A DNA stretch of 64,000 nucleotides from Myxococcus stipitatus (GCF_037414475.1 NZ_CP147913.1:6570001-6634000), one strand, 5' to 3'; shown: positions 25,151 through 34,529, numbered from the stretch's first letter. Notes: a model not told the origin generated them from the letters alone. Made by a program: numbers and translations.

Positions 25151-25276
25151 CGCATCCCTCCCCGCAGTTTGGGTCTGCGGAAAGGTGGCCATCCGTTGAG
25201 TTGGCTACAGAGAGTGGCTGTGGAGTCGGCGCTGGTTCGGAAGGCCCGCGAGAAGCCAGTCGGGAGAGCGCTCCAC

Positions 25277-28200
25277 TCAGCGACGGCCGAAGAGCTTCTT
25301 CAATCCGGACAGGAGTCCACTGGGGCGAGCCTCGGGTTCACCTTGGAGGGGCGAGCGGGCGACGAGCGCCTCGCGTGCCGCGTCGTCCAGGTCCTCGAGG
25401 GAGAGGGAGACAGGCTGACGGCGGGAGCCGGGCAAGGTGGCTTCCAGGGAGAGGGTGCCGTCGGCGGAGAGCGCGAAGTGCAGCTCGACTTCGCCCGGGC
25501 GCTCGACGTTGAGCGAGAGGCGGCCCAGGTATTCGTTCTCCGCGGCGAGGGGTGAGGTCCCTTGGAAGAGGGCGAGCTCGAGCGGGCCCGGGGTGGCGGG
25601 GAGGACGAGCGTCTTTCCCGCGGGGAGGCGGGTGGTGCGCTCGAGGACTCGGCGCAGGGTGCCTCCGCGTTCGGCGACGCCGATGGGGGCGGTGAGCACT
25701 TCGGAGACGGAGGCCGCGGGCTTGCCGCTCTCGGCCAGGAGGAGGCCGTGGCCGAGCAGGGCCGCGCCCAGGGCGGCGGCGCCTCGGGCGTCGACATCGT
25801 CGCGGACGGGGACGCCCAGGCTCTCTTCCAGGCGGCGGCGGACGAGCGGGGTTCGTCCCTGGCCGCCCACGAGGAGTACGGCGTCGAGGCCCTGTGGAGA
25901 GAGTGCGTTGGAGTCGAGGACCTCGCGCACGACGGACGTCACTCGTTGGGCGAGGTCCGCGGTGAGGGCTTCGAGCCGCTCACGGCTCAAGGGGGGGACG
26001 GTACCCGAGGACAGGGTGATGTCGGCGTGCTGGCGTTCGGAGAGGGTGACTTTGGCGGACTCAGCGGCGGTGCGCAGGGGGCCCCAGTCGAGGAGGTGGG
26101 TGGGGCGGGGGATGCCTTGTTCCGCGAGGTCGCTGGCGAGTGCCTCGGCGATGCGGGTGTCGAAGTCGAGGCCGCCGACCATCGGGTCTCCGCCGGTGGT
26201 GATGACCTCGAGGTCGTCGCCCGTGACTTGCACGACGCACACGCCGAGTCCGCCGCCACCGAGGTCTACGACGAGCACGCGCTTGCGGGCCATGCCGCGT
26301 CCGTGTCCATGCGCGAGGGCGGCGGCCGCGGGGGCGGTGAGGATGCGTTGGGCATCGAGTCCGGCCATGGTGGCCGCGTCACGCAGGGCGGCGCGTTGCC
26401 GGTCGGTGAAGTGGGCGGGGGCGCAGATGACGGCGCGGGTGGGCTTGCGGCCGACGAAGGTCGCGGCGGCGTGCTTCAGCTCGCGCAGGAGGAGGGCGGT
26501 GAAGAGGGTGGGGGCGACGAGCCGGCCACCGAGCTCCACGGCGGCATCGCCGCTCGGGTCGGCGGCGATGGGGAAGGGGAGTTGAGGGATGAGGCTGCGC
26601 AGGCGCGGGGAGCGCGCGCGGAGGCCGAGCAGACGCATGAGGCCCGGGGCCGCGCGACGAGGGGCGCGTAGGGCTTCGACCTGGGCGGCCGCGCCGACGA
26701 GCAGTTCCTCCTGACCGTCGACCGCGACGAGCGCCGGGAGCTCTGTTTCGTCCGTGCCGGGGAGGGGGACGAGCTGGGCCGTGCCGCCGTGGAAGACGGC
26801 GACGCGGGCGTGTGAGGTGCCCAGGTCGATGCCCAACACCACTTCGGGAACGGTGGGCGAGGGCGATGTGACGGAGACATCGAGGATCGCGCGGCGACGG
26901 TTCCGTGCCGAGTCTGTCTCGGACGGTGGGGGCGCGGGTTCGGGGGATTCAGAGGATGGGCGCGAAGTCGCGGGGGCTTGCGGGGCAGACGCGGTGGGAG
27001 TTGACGCAGAGGACTGTGTCGGCGGAGTGGTGGACTCGGAGGACGCGAGAGGAGTCGCGGGTGCCTGCGTGGCAGGAGAGGGGGGCGCGTGCGTCGCGGG
27101 AGTTGCGGATGCGAGCGTCGCGGAAGCGGCGGATGCATGCGTCGCGGAAGTCAGTGACGCGGGAGTGGGTGACTCCGCGGATGCATGAGGAGTTGCGGAT
27201 GCGAGCGTCGCGGAAGTCAGTGACGCGGGAGTGGGTGACTCCGCTGACGCATGAGGAATCGTAGAGTCGGCGGAGGCATGCGTCGCGGAATCCAGCGACG
27301 CAGGAGTGGTCGATTCCGCGGACGCGTGAGAAGTCCCGGGAGCTTGGGCCGTAGGGAGCGTGGACTCAGTGGCCGCGTGAGGAGTCGCAGGCGCGTGCGG
27401 TGCAGACGTGGTGGCACTCTGTGCCTGTGTCGCAGATACGGTGGCTTCAGCGGATGCGTGAGACGTTGCGGGAGCTTGTGTCTCAGAAGCGGCGGACGCA
27501 TGCGCTGAAGGAGTCTGCGCCGTAGGAATGGCGGACTCAGTGGCTGCGCGAGCAGTCGCGGCAATCTGCGCCGTAAGAGAGGTGGACTCAATGGACGCGT
27601 GAGGAGCCGCGGACCCCTGTGGCGCAGAAACGGTGGGCGTGTGCGTCGCGAGGGTCTCGGTCGCAGAAACAGCAGACTCAATGGGCGTGCGAGGAGTCGC
27701 GGACACCTGTGCCGTAGAAACGGCGGGCGTGTGCGTCTCGGGAGTCAGCGCCGCAGGAGTGGTGGACTCAGCGGATGCATGAGGACTCGCAGGAACCTGT
27801 GCCGCAGAAGCGGCGGACGCATGTGGCGTCGCGGGCGTCTGTGCAACAGGCGTGGAGTCCTCTTCGGATGCATGATGTGTCGCAGGGGGCTGGGGCGCAG
27901 AAACGTTGGGTGAAGCGGATTCGTGCGCCGTCACGAGGCCCCGCGCCGCAGTAGCGGCGGTCTCTCCGGAACCGTGATGCGTCGCAGGCGTGTTCGCCGT
28001 AGAACCGATGGGTTCAGCGGATGCGTGCGTGGGCGAAGGAGCCGGTGCCGCAGGATTGGCGGAACGGGCGTCTACGTGAGGTGCCGCGAGCACGTGTCCC
28101 GCTGAATTGGTGGATTGCGCAACAGCGTCCGTGGTCGATGGCGTCTGCTCCGCAGGAACAGACGAGTCGATGGATGCGTGTGCGGTCGCGAGCGCCAGGG

Positions 28201-29533
28201 CAATGGACGCGGAGAACTCATCGGATGCGTGCGATGTCGCAGGCGTGGAGGACTCGCCAGACGCGAATGCGAGGGTGGGGGCTTGGTCCGCTGAAACAGT
28301 GGACTCGGTCGATGTGCCCGATGCTTCAGTGCCAGACTCGGCGGATGAGCGAGGTGTTGCGAGATCCTCCTCATCAAAGTCATCGAGTTCGATGGCTACA
28401 TGAGGAAACTCGGGATCCTGCTCCGTGGGTGCGGCGGACACGCCGTCTGCGAAGGAAGTCGCGTCCTCGTGTGCAGCACGTGCACTCGCCTCATCGGACA
28501 CACCAGGTGCCGAAGAGGCCTGCACCGTCGGAGAGACAATCTCGGTGGTGGCTTGAGGAGGCGCGAAGCCCCGCACCTCGGAAGACGAAGTCTCGGCGGA
28601 GTCACGAAGAGGCGAGGAGTCTTGCTCCGAAGGAACCGTGGCTTGAGCGTGCGCGTCGCGAGTGCGACCAGAGGCCGCAACCGGCGCCACGAACGCAGAG
28701 GCCTCGCCGCCTGCTTCTGTCTCACGGGGACTCGGAGATGCCTGGACAGCAGGCGCACCGAACAGCACGCCGCCCGCTGCGGCGAGAGAGGCCGGGGCCA
28801 CCTGCGTCGACTGCGCGATGGACTCAGCTCTTTCCTCAGTGCCGAAGGATGGTGCGAAGTCCTGCGCGGTTCGAACGGCCTCGCCGGTGTTGCTCTCCGT
28901 CGCGGGGGCGGCGCTCGCCCCATCATCTGCCAACTCGGCGCGCGCCTCTGAGACAACCCCAAAGCCCGCCGCAACCTGTCCCGTGGCCTCCGAAGCCCCC
29001 GCTCCGCGAACTGCCTCCGAGGAATCCGCCCAAGTCCCTTCGGAGTGCCCCGAGGACGAAACCTCCGTCGTACTCGAAGCCCCAGCCGGGAGCGCGTGCC
29101 CCGGATGCACGTCAACAGGCGCGGATACTCCGAGCCCCGTCGTGCTCGGTGCCCTGTGCACCTGACTCTTCCGAACCAACCCGGGAACACTCTGCCCCGG
29201 AGGAGGCTCTGGCGGTCCGCGGCGCGCAACCACGCGGTCGACGAGCGCCTTGCTCGCGGCATCCAGCTTCACGAAGCGCACCGTCATCCCCGTGCGCCCG
29301 CTGCCCGACTCCACCTGCGCCTTCACCACCACGCCTTCACCGCGCAGCAGTCGGCTCCCATCCGCGAGCACGAACTCGAACGCGAGACCCGTGCCCTCCG
29401 GCTTCAGCGCGCGCGTCGCGACGAACACTCCGCCGCGCGCCACGTTGGAGCCGTACTTGTCGATGAACTCCTCCTCCGTGCTGTACGGAAGGCGGATGCG
29501 CAGCGGAAGCAGCTTGGACACAAGCCCGCTCAT
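25277..29533 (-). CDS. PilZ-like domain - long disordered linker - degenerate Hsp70 fusion
   Basis: 1418 residues from ATG 29533, which overlaps the upstream stop by ATGA. Residues 1-105 are a myxobacterial PilZ-like domain (YSTEEEFIDKYGSNVARGGVF ... GMTVRFVKLD). It lacks a clear RxxxR motif, so c-di-GMP binding is doubtful. About 780 residues of Ala/Ser/Thr/Pro/Glu linker follow. The Hsp70 region (about 895-1390) has phosphate-1 GIDLGTS, adenosine motif VGGQGRTPLVRRRLEE and a beta substrate domain, but almost no helical lid. Aligned by eye with E. coli DnaK, K70 is Gln, E171 Ala, T199 Gly and D201 Gly (DLGGGGLGV for DLGGGTFDV). ATP turnover is therefore probably weak or lost. It is the last gene of the alaS operon and cytoplasmic. 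Confidence 0.82.
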   Translation of the reverse strand: MSGLVSKLLPLRIRLPYSTEEEFIDKYGSNVARGGVFVATRALKPEGTGLAFEFVLADGSRLLRGEGVVVKAQVESGSGRTGMTVRFVKLDAASKALVDRVVARRGPPEPPPGQSVPGLVRKSQVHRAPSTTGLGVSAPVDVHPGHALPAGASSTTEVSSSGHSEGTWADSSEAVRGAGASEATGQVAAGFGVVSEARAELADDGASAAPATESNTGEAVRTAQDFAPSFGTEERAESIAQSTQVAPASLAAAGGVLFGAPAVQASPSPRETEAGGEASAFVAPVAASGRTRDAHAQATVPSEQDSSPLRDSAETSSSEVRGFAPPQATTEIVSPTVQASSAPGVSDEASARAAHEDATSFADGVSAAPTEQDPEFPHVAIELDDFDEEDLATPRSSAESGTEASGTSTESTVSADQAPTLAFASGESSTPATSHASDEFSASIALALATAHASIDSSVPAEQTPSTTDAVAQSTNSAGHVLAAPHVDARSANPAAPAPSPTHASAEPIGSTANTPATHHGSGETAATAARGLVTAHESASPNVSAPQPPATHHASEEDSTPVAQTPATPHASAASAAQVPASPHASAESTTPAALTPETHTPAVSTAQVSATPRTPIESAVSATETLATHTPTVSAPQGSAAPHASIESTSLTAQIAATARAATESAIPTAQTPSAHASAASETQAPATSHASAEATVSATQAQSATTSAPHAPATPHAATESTLPTAQAPGTSHASAESTTPASLDSATHASADSTIPHASAESPTPASLTSATLASATPHASAESPTPASLTSATHASAASATLASATPATHAPPSPATQAPATPLASSESTTPPTQSSASTPTASAPQAPATSRPSSESPEPAPPPSETDSARNRRRAILDVSVTSPSPTVPEVVLGIDLGTSHARVAVFHGGTAQLVPLPGTDETELPALVAVDGQEELLVGAAAQVEALRAPRRAAPGLMRLLGLRARSPRLRSLIPQLPFPIAADPSGDAAVELGGRLVAPTLFTALLLRELKHAAATFVGRKPTRAVICAPAHFTDRQRAALRDAATMAGLDAQRILTAPAAAALAHGHGRGMARKRVLVVDLGGGGLGVCVVQVTGDDLEVITTGGDPMVGGLDFDTRIAEALASDLAEQGIPRPTHLLDWGPLRTAAESAKVTLSERQHADITLSSGTVPPLSRERLEALTADLAQRVTSVVREVLDSNALSPQGLDAVLLVGGQGRTPLVRRRLEESLGVPVRDDVDARGAAALGAALLGHGLLLAESGKPAASVSEVLTAPIGVAERGGTLRRVLERTTRLPAGKTLVLPATPGPLELALFQGTSPLAAENEYLGRLSLNVERPGEVELHFALSADGTLSLEATLPGSRRQPVSLSLEDLDDAAREALVARSPLQGEPEARPSGLLSGLKKLFGRR
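26930..28330 (-). repeat. Low-complexity coding repeats in the Hsp70-fusion linker
   Basis: Degenerate short repeats encode permutations of HASAESTTPA, LTSATHASA and AQTPATPHA. The densest and most nearly identical stretch is about 27080-27300, with repeated words such as GCGTCGCGGAAGTCAGTGA. Frame is kept over 1.4 kb, which argues for selection on an unstructured Ala/Ser/Thr tether rather than random expansion. Confidence 0.7.
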
Positions 29534-30195
29534 CGCAGGGGGATCCGCACCTCTCCCCCCGTCCCTTGCAGGACCAGGTGCAAGGCACCTTCCCGCAGGA
29601 CCGGCGGAGGAAGCTCGAAGAAGAGGATGACGTCGGCCCGCTCCTCGAGCGCCCACGTACGGCGCAAGGGACGCGTGCCCGCCAGCGCCTGGGCATCTCG
29701 TGCCAGCGCATACGACGCGCCTTGCGCGTCCACGACCTTCGCCGACTCCAAATCCAACGTCGCGGGCTTGGGGCCCACGTTCTGCGTGATGAGCTGCACC
29801 CGGAGGAACAACTCCTCCGACGTCACACCCATCTTCCCCGAACCCTTCACCGAGTGCGATGACTCCAGCGCGGTGAGCTTCACCGCGACCGTGTCCACAT
29901 GCACTGTCTCGTTGGACTCGGGCACGCCCAACTGCCGCGGCACCGCCTCATCCAGCCCCGCGGCGAGCCCCGCGAGCTGCGCGTTCTGCGCGCCCCGAGC
30001 CGCCTCGGGGCCCGTGGCCGGGCGGCCACCTTTGTTCACCCGGTCCACTTCCTGCCGCAGCTTCTGGAGGGTGCGCTCCTCCGCGGTCCCCATCGTCTCG
30101 GACGAGGACTCCTCCTTCGTGCAGCCCCCCCACAGGAGGGCCGCAACCAGGAGTCGCGCCACGGGCGCAAGGGCGGAGGAGGCACGAGGACTCAC
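29530..30195 (-). CDS. Lipoprotein with DUF4352-like C-terminal domain
   Basis: 221 residues from GTG 30195, which overlaps the alaS stop (GTGA). The lipobox is LVAALLWGGC with the lipidated Cys at 25. The middle is charged and helical. The C-terminal half (about 95-220) has the alternating pattern of DUF4352-type immunoglobulin-like domains (LFLRVQLITQNVGPKPATLD, VDAQGASYALARD, RADVILFFELP). It is probably anchored to the inner or outer membrane. Its stop overlaps the PilZ-Hsp70 start by ATGA, so three genes are translationally coupled. The function is unknown. Confidence 0.75.
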   Translation of the reverse strand: MSPRASSALAPVARLLVAALLWGGCTKEESSSETMGTAEERTLQKLRQEVDRVNKGGRPATGPEAARGAQNAQLAGLAAGLDEAVPRQLGVPESNETVHVDTVAVKLTALESSHSVKGSGKMGVTSEELFLRVQLITQNVGPKPATLDLESAKVVDAQGASYALARDAQALAGTRPLRRTWALEERADVILFFELPPPVLREGALHLVLQGTGGEVRIPLR

Positions 30196-32888
30196 GCGGC
30201 GCCGGCTCCCTTCACCAGCTCGTACAGCTTGTCGAGCGCCGCGGGCAGCTTCGACGCGTCCGGCCCACCGGCCTGCGCCATGTCCGCCTTGCCACCGCCC
30301 TTGCCGCCGACTTCCTTGGCCATCTCCCGCACCAGGTCACCGGCGCTGATGCCCTTGGCCACCACGTCCTTCGTCAGCGCCACGAGGATGATGGCGCGGC
30401 CGTCCTTCTCGCCGCCAATGGCCACCACGCCCGAGTGGATGCGGTCCCGGAGCTGGTCCGCCATGCCGCGGAACACCTTGTCGTCCGCCGGGTCCACGCG
30501 CGTCGCCAGCACCTTCATGCCGTTGATGTCGCGCGCCTGCTCCAGCAAGTCCTTGCTGCCCGCCGTCTGCGCCTTGACGGAGACCTCCTCGACCTTGCGC
30601 TCGAGCTCCTTCACGCGCTTCTGCGTCGCCTCTACGCGCTTGACCACGTCCTTGGTGGACGTCTTCAGGAGCTCGGCCACCTTGCGCAGCTCGTGCTCCT
30701 GCTCACGCACGAACTGGAGCGCGCCCACGCCCGTGAGCGCGATGATGCGGCGCACGCCGGACGCCACGCCGCTCTCGCTCGTGATCTTGAACAGGCCGAT
30801 GTCGCCGCTGCGCCGCACGTGTGTGCCGCCGCACAGCTCGGTGGACTCCGGATGCACGGTGACGACGCGCACCGTCTCGCCGTACTTCTCACCGAACATC
30901 GCCACCGCGCCGGACTTCTTCGCGTCCTCCAACGCCATGACGCGCGTCTGCGCCGCCGCGTTGTCGCGAATCCAGCCGTTGACCAGGTCCTCGACCTTCT
31001 CGGACTCCTCGGTCGTCATCGGCCCGAAGTGCGAGAAGTCGAAGCGCAGGAGGTCCGGCGCCACCACGGAGCCCGCCTGCTTCACGTGCTCGCCCAGCAC
31101 CAGCTTGAGCGCCTTGTGCAACAGGTGCGTCGCCGAGTGGTTCGCGCGGATGGCCTTGCGGCGCTCCACGTTCACCGCCGCCTGCACCATGTCGCCGACC
31201 TTGAACGTGCCCTCGGCGATCTCCACCGTGTGGACGATGAGCCCCTGCACCGGCCGCTGCGCGTCCTGGACCTTCGCCACCGCCTTGCCGCCGTGGCCCA
31301 CGATGTCGCCCGTGTCGCCCTGCTGACCGCCGGACTCGCCGTAGAACGGCGTCCGGTCCATCACCAGCTCCACCTTGTCGCCCTTGGACGCCTGGACCAC
31401 CTCCGCGCCGTCGCGAATCAGCGCGCGGATGCTGCCCTCGCCCTCGTGGCCTTCACCCTCGTAGCCGAGGAACTCGGTGGGCCCGAGCTTCTCCAGGAGC
31501 TTGAGGTAGATGTCCCCGATGGCCTTGTCCTTGTTGAGCTCGCCGCCCTTGCCGCGCTCGGCCTCCTTCTTCAGCTCCTCCTCGAAGCCGGGGATGTCCG
31601 CGTCGAGCCCGTGCTCCTTCAGGATGATCTGCGTCAAATCCCAGGGGAAGCCGTAGGTGCCGTGGAGCAGGAACACGTCCGCGCCGGACATGAGCTTCTC
31701 GTTGGCCTGCTTCAGCCGCGCGACGCTGTCCTCAATCATCTTCATGCCGCGGTTGAGCGTGCGCCGGAAGCTCTCCTCCTCGTGCTCCGCCACCTTGAGG
31801 AGGAACGGACGGCTCTCACGCAGCTCGGGGTACGCGTCACCCATCAGCTCGATGACCCGGTCCACGACCTTGAAGAAGAAGAGCTGGTCCATCCCCAGCA
31901 GCGTGCCGTGGCGAATCGCGCGGCGCATGATGCGGCGCAGGACGTAGCCGCGGCCCTCGTTGGAGGGCTGCACGCCATCGGCGATGAGGAACGCCGCCGC
32001 GCGGCCGTGGTCCGCGATGACGCGGTGGGAAGCGCCCGTCTCCTGCGAGTACGGCTTGCCGGAGACCTCCACCACGCGGGCGATGATCTGCTGGAACAGG
32101 TCCGTGTCGTAGTTGGAGCGCTTGCCCTGCACGACGGAGGCGATGCGCTCCAGGCCCGCGCCCGTGTCGATGGACGGCTTGGGCAGCGGAATCAGCGGCG
32201 CGTCCTTCTCCTTGCGCTCGAACTGCATGAACACGAGGTTCCAGATTTCCAGCCACCGGTCGCAGTCACACGCGACGCCCAGACACTTCTTGCCCGCGGC
32301 CTCCTCGACACAGGGGATGTCGTCGCCCTGGTGATAGTGGATTTCGGAGCAGGGGCCGCACGGGCCGGTGTCGCCCATGGCCCAGAAGTTGTCCTTCTTG
32401 CCGAGCTTGTAGATGCGGTCGCGGGACACGCCCTGCTTCACCCACAGCTCGAACGCCTCTTCGTCCCAGGGGATGCCGTCCTCGCCGTTGAACACGGTGA
32501 TGGCCAGCCGGTCCTTGGACAGACCCAGCGTCTTCGTCACGAACTCCCAGCCGTACGCAATCGCGTCCGCCTTGAAGTAGTCGCCGAAGGAGAAGTTGCC
32601 GAGCATCTCGAAGAACGTGTGGTGGCGCGCCGTGTAGCCCACGTTGTCGAGGTCGTTGTGCTTGCCACCGGCGCGCACGCACTTCTGCGAGGTGGTGGCG
32701 CGGGTGTAGTCGCGCCGCTCCCGGCCGGTGAAGACGTCCTTGAACTGCACCATGCCCGCGTTGGTGAACAGCAGGGTCGGGTCGTTGGCGGGCACCAGCG
32801 AGGAGGAGGGGACGCGGCGGTGCGCACGCTCCTCGAAGAACTTGAGGAACGCCTCGCGAATCTCGGAGGCGGTGAGGGCGGAAGGCAT
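30192..32888 (-). CDS. alaS: Alanyl-tRNA synthetase
   Basis: 898 residues from ATG 32888, normal length. Class II catalytic core at the N-terminus (DPTLLFTNAGMVQFKDVFTG; RATTSQKCVRAGGKHNDLDN). The editing domain has NHSATHLLHKAL and CGGTHVRRSGDIG, supplying the zinc ligands. The C-terminal DHHA1-like region ends with a Gly-rich GGKGGGKADMAQ motif. A Cys-rich insert (CVEEAAGKKCLGVACDCDRW) lies in the aminoacylation domain. It charges tRNA-Ala and clears mis-acylated Ser/Gly. It is the first gene of a coupled operon with a lipoprotein and the PilZ-Hsp70 fusion. Confidence 0.97.
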   Translation of the reverse strand: MPSALTASEIREAFLKFFEERAHRRVPSSSLVPANDPTLLFTNAGMVQFKDVFTGRERRDYTRATTSQKCVRAGGKHNDLDNVGYTARHHTFFEMLGNFSFGDYFKADAIAYGWEFVTKTLGLSKDRLAITVFNGEDGIPWDEEAFELWVKQGVSRDRIYKLGKKDNFWAMGDTGPCGPCSEIHYHQGDDIPCVEEAAGKKCLGVACDCDRWLEIWNLVFMQFERKEKDAPLIPLPKPSIDTGAGLERIASVVQGKRSNYDTDLFQQIIARVVEVSGKPYSQETGASHRVIADHGRAAAFLIADGVQPSNEGRGYVLRRIMRRAIRHGTLLGMDQLFFFKVVDRVIELMGDAYPELRESRPFLLKVAEHEEESFRRTLNRGMKMIEDSVARLKQANEKLMSGADVFLLHGTYGFPWDLTQIILKEHGLDADIPGFEEELKKEAERGKGGELNKDKAIGDIYLKLLEKLGPTEFLGYEGEGHEGEGSIRALIRDGAEVVQASKGDKVELVMDRTPFYGESGGQQGDTGDIVGHGGKAVAKVQDAQRPVQGLIVHTVEIAEGTFKVGDMVQAAVNVERRKAIRANHSATHLLHKALKLVLGEHVKQAGSVVAPDLLRFDFSHFGPMTTEESEKVEDLVNGWIRDNAAAQTRVMALEDAKKSGAVAMFGEKYGETVRVVTVHPESTELCGGTHVRRSGDIGLFKITSESGVASGVRRIIALTGVGALQFVREQEHELRKVAELLKTSTKDVVKRVEATQKRVKELERKVEEVSVKAQTAGSKDLLEQARDINGMKVLATRVDPADDKVFRGMADQLRDRIHSGVVAIGGEKDGRAIILVALTKDVVAKGISAGDLVREMAKEVGGKGGGKADMAQAGGPDASKLPAALDKLYELVKGAGAA

Positions 32889-33018
32889 GGTGTGGGTATA
32901 TGCCACAAGAGGAGGCCGCGCAGGAGTTCTTGGAGTGTGCATGGGACGGGCGGACGAGCTCCGCGGCCGTATTCCGACACGCCAGGGCCCCTGGAGGGGG
33001 GACAGGGGAGGGGGCCCG

Positions 33019-33459
33019 TCAGTGCTGTCTGGACGGCTTGTACTTGACCACCCGGGCGGGGTCTCCCACCACCACCGCTCGGGGAGGGATGTCCGAGGTC
33101 ACCCTCGCGCCAGCGCCAATCACCGCGTCGTCTCCGACCGTCACCGGGCCGATGATTTGAGCCCCGACGCCCACGTAGACGTTGCGGCCGATGCGAGGGG
33201 CTTCGGCCTCGCCCAGCCGGGGCTCCACGCTCACGTTCTGCGAGAGGAAGCTGCCCTCGCCCACCTCGACGCCGGGCGCCACGACGACTCCCACGCCGCC
33301 GTAACCCAGGTCCACGGTGGCATGGAGCCGCGCGTCGATGTCGACATGGCTGTGCAGCAGGCGGTCCCCCACGGCGGACACCCAGGCGGGCAGCAGGGGC
33401 ACACCCAGGCGCCGCAGCCGCCTCGCGGCCCGGTAGAAGGTCAGCGCCGTCGGCCCCAT
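33019..33459 (-). CDS. Hexapeptide-repeat acyltransferase (LbetaH fold)
   Basis: 146 residues if it starts at ATG 33459; a slightly longer form from 33513 is possible. After a helical stretch (YRAARRLRRLGVPLLPAWVS) come left-handed beta-helix hexapeptides (VDIDARLHATVDLG, GVEVGEGSFLSQNVSV, RIGRNVYVGVGAQIIGPVTV, IPPRAVVVGDPARVV). The arrangement matches serine acetyltransferase-like enzymes and sugar O-acetyltransferases, which transfer an acetyl group from acetyl-CoA. It is shorter than CysE and likely acts on a sugar or exopolysaccharide precursor. It follows alaS upstream with no co-transcription evidence. Confidence 0.82.
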   Translation of the reverse strand: MGPTALTFYRAARRLRRLGVPLLPAWVSAVGDRLLHSHVDIDARLHATVDLGYGGVGVVVAPGVEVGEGSFLSQNVSVEPRLGEAEAPRIGRNVYVGVGAQIIGPVTVGDDAVIGAGARVTSDIPPRAVVVGDPARVVKYKPSRQH

Positions 33460-33746
33460 GCCCCACCCCGCGCCGTCCCCCCGCGATGGGAGGCTCGCCC
33501 GTCCGGGAGGCACACGTCGCGCGCGCTCCTCGTCCCGAGCAGGGGGGCGCGGCGAAGCGGAGAGGACCTCCGAGGAGAAGGGCGCGTCGTGGCCATCGCT
33601 CGCGCCAATCTAGGAGGCGTCCGGGTTGGAGCCAGTTGCTCGTTCAAGAGGCCCGGAACGGCGTCCGCCAGTCAACCCCCGGAGGTCCACGACGACCTCG
33701 AAGTGCCGTCCTTCGGACACTGTGCCGGAGGCCGGGGGCGATGCGC

Positions 33747-34529
33747 TCAGGCCTCGGCGCCCTCGCGCTGCGTCTTCAGGGTCTCCTCGACGTACTGGAC
33801 GCCCTTGGGCGTGATGGCCTTGCCCTTCTTCGTGTCCTGGGCGTAACCGGTGTGCAGGCGCAGGGCCTTGGCCGCGTTGGGGGCCGCGTAGCTGATGCCC
33901 AGCTCACCCCAGAATCGGGACGTGGTCCCCGACGTGACCTCCAGGTCCAGCTCCATGGCCCGGGCGAGGTACAGCGGAATCAGCGACCGCACGAGCTGGT
34001 CCTTCAGCTTGCCCGCGGCGCGCAGCTCCTCGTGGCGGGGATGGGCCCGCAGCGCTTCCACGAGCTGGCCCACGGCCTGGGTCGTGTCGGGAGCCGCGGC
34101 CTCTGGCTTCTTCTCGCGCGCCTTGCTCCGGGCGGGGCTCTTGCTCGCCTTGGCGCTGGAGGACTTGGCGGCCGAGGCCTTGGACTTGGGGGCCTTCGCG
34201 GCCCGAGCCTTCTTGGCCTTCGCGGCGCGGGGGGCGGGGGCTTCGGGGGCCTCGGCCTCGACGGGGAGTGGCTCCACCTCCGCGACGGGGCGCGGGCGAG
34301 GCGTGCGTTCGACGCGTGTGGGCTCCACCGCGCTCGGTGGCATGGGGACGTGCGCCGCTTCAGCCGAGGCGGAGGCCCGGGCCACGGGAGGGGGCGCGGC
34401 GTGAGTGGCGCCATTGCGAGAGGGGGGCGGCTGAGCTCGCTGGTAGCCCAAGCGCGAACGCACCTCTTCCACCACGCCACTCAACCCCACTTGCTGCAGC
34501 AGACCTTCCAACCGGGAAGCGAATGACAC
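33747..34529 (-). CDS. Uncharacterised protein with basic disordered linker
   Basis: 260 residues from GTG 34529, selected because AGGAGG lies 9 bases upstream. A short N-terminal helix (SFASRLEGLLQQVGLSGVVE) leads to a Pro/Ala-rich stretch and then a Lys/Ala/Ser-rich basic linker (about 85-150) that could contact nucleic acid. A compact C-terminal domain (about 155-255) follows: LVEALRAHPRHEELRAAGKL, SLIPLYLARAMELDLEVTSG and AITPKGVQYVEETLK. I do not recognise the domain; the repeated basic AK/SK motifs recall histone H1-like bacterial tails. It diverges from the HEAT gene. Confidence 0.65.
   Translation of the reverse strand: MSFASRLEGLLQQVGLSGVVEEVRSRLGYQRAQPPPSRNGATHAAPPPVARASASAEAAHVPMPPSAVEPTRVERTPRPRPVAEVEPLPVEAEAPEAPAPRAAKAKKARAAKAPKSKASAAKSSSAKASKSPARSKAREKKPEAAAPDTTQAVGQLVEALRAHPRHEELRAAGKLKDQLVRSLIPLYLARAMELDLEVTSGTTSRFWGELGISYAAPNAAKALRLHTGYAQDTKKGKAITPKGVQYVEETLKTQREGAEA

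Noticed and set aside
28021..29466. Plus-strand frame of 481 codons across the Hsp70-fusion linker
   Set aside because: It is an Arg/Pro/Ser-rich shadow of the Ala/Ser/Thr repeats. The minus-strand frame joins two recognisable domains.
30435..33047. Long open frame antisense to alaS
   Set aside because: The translation is compositionally biased with no motifs, and alaS on the other strand is certain.
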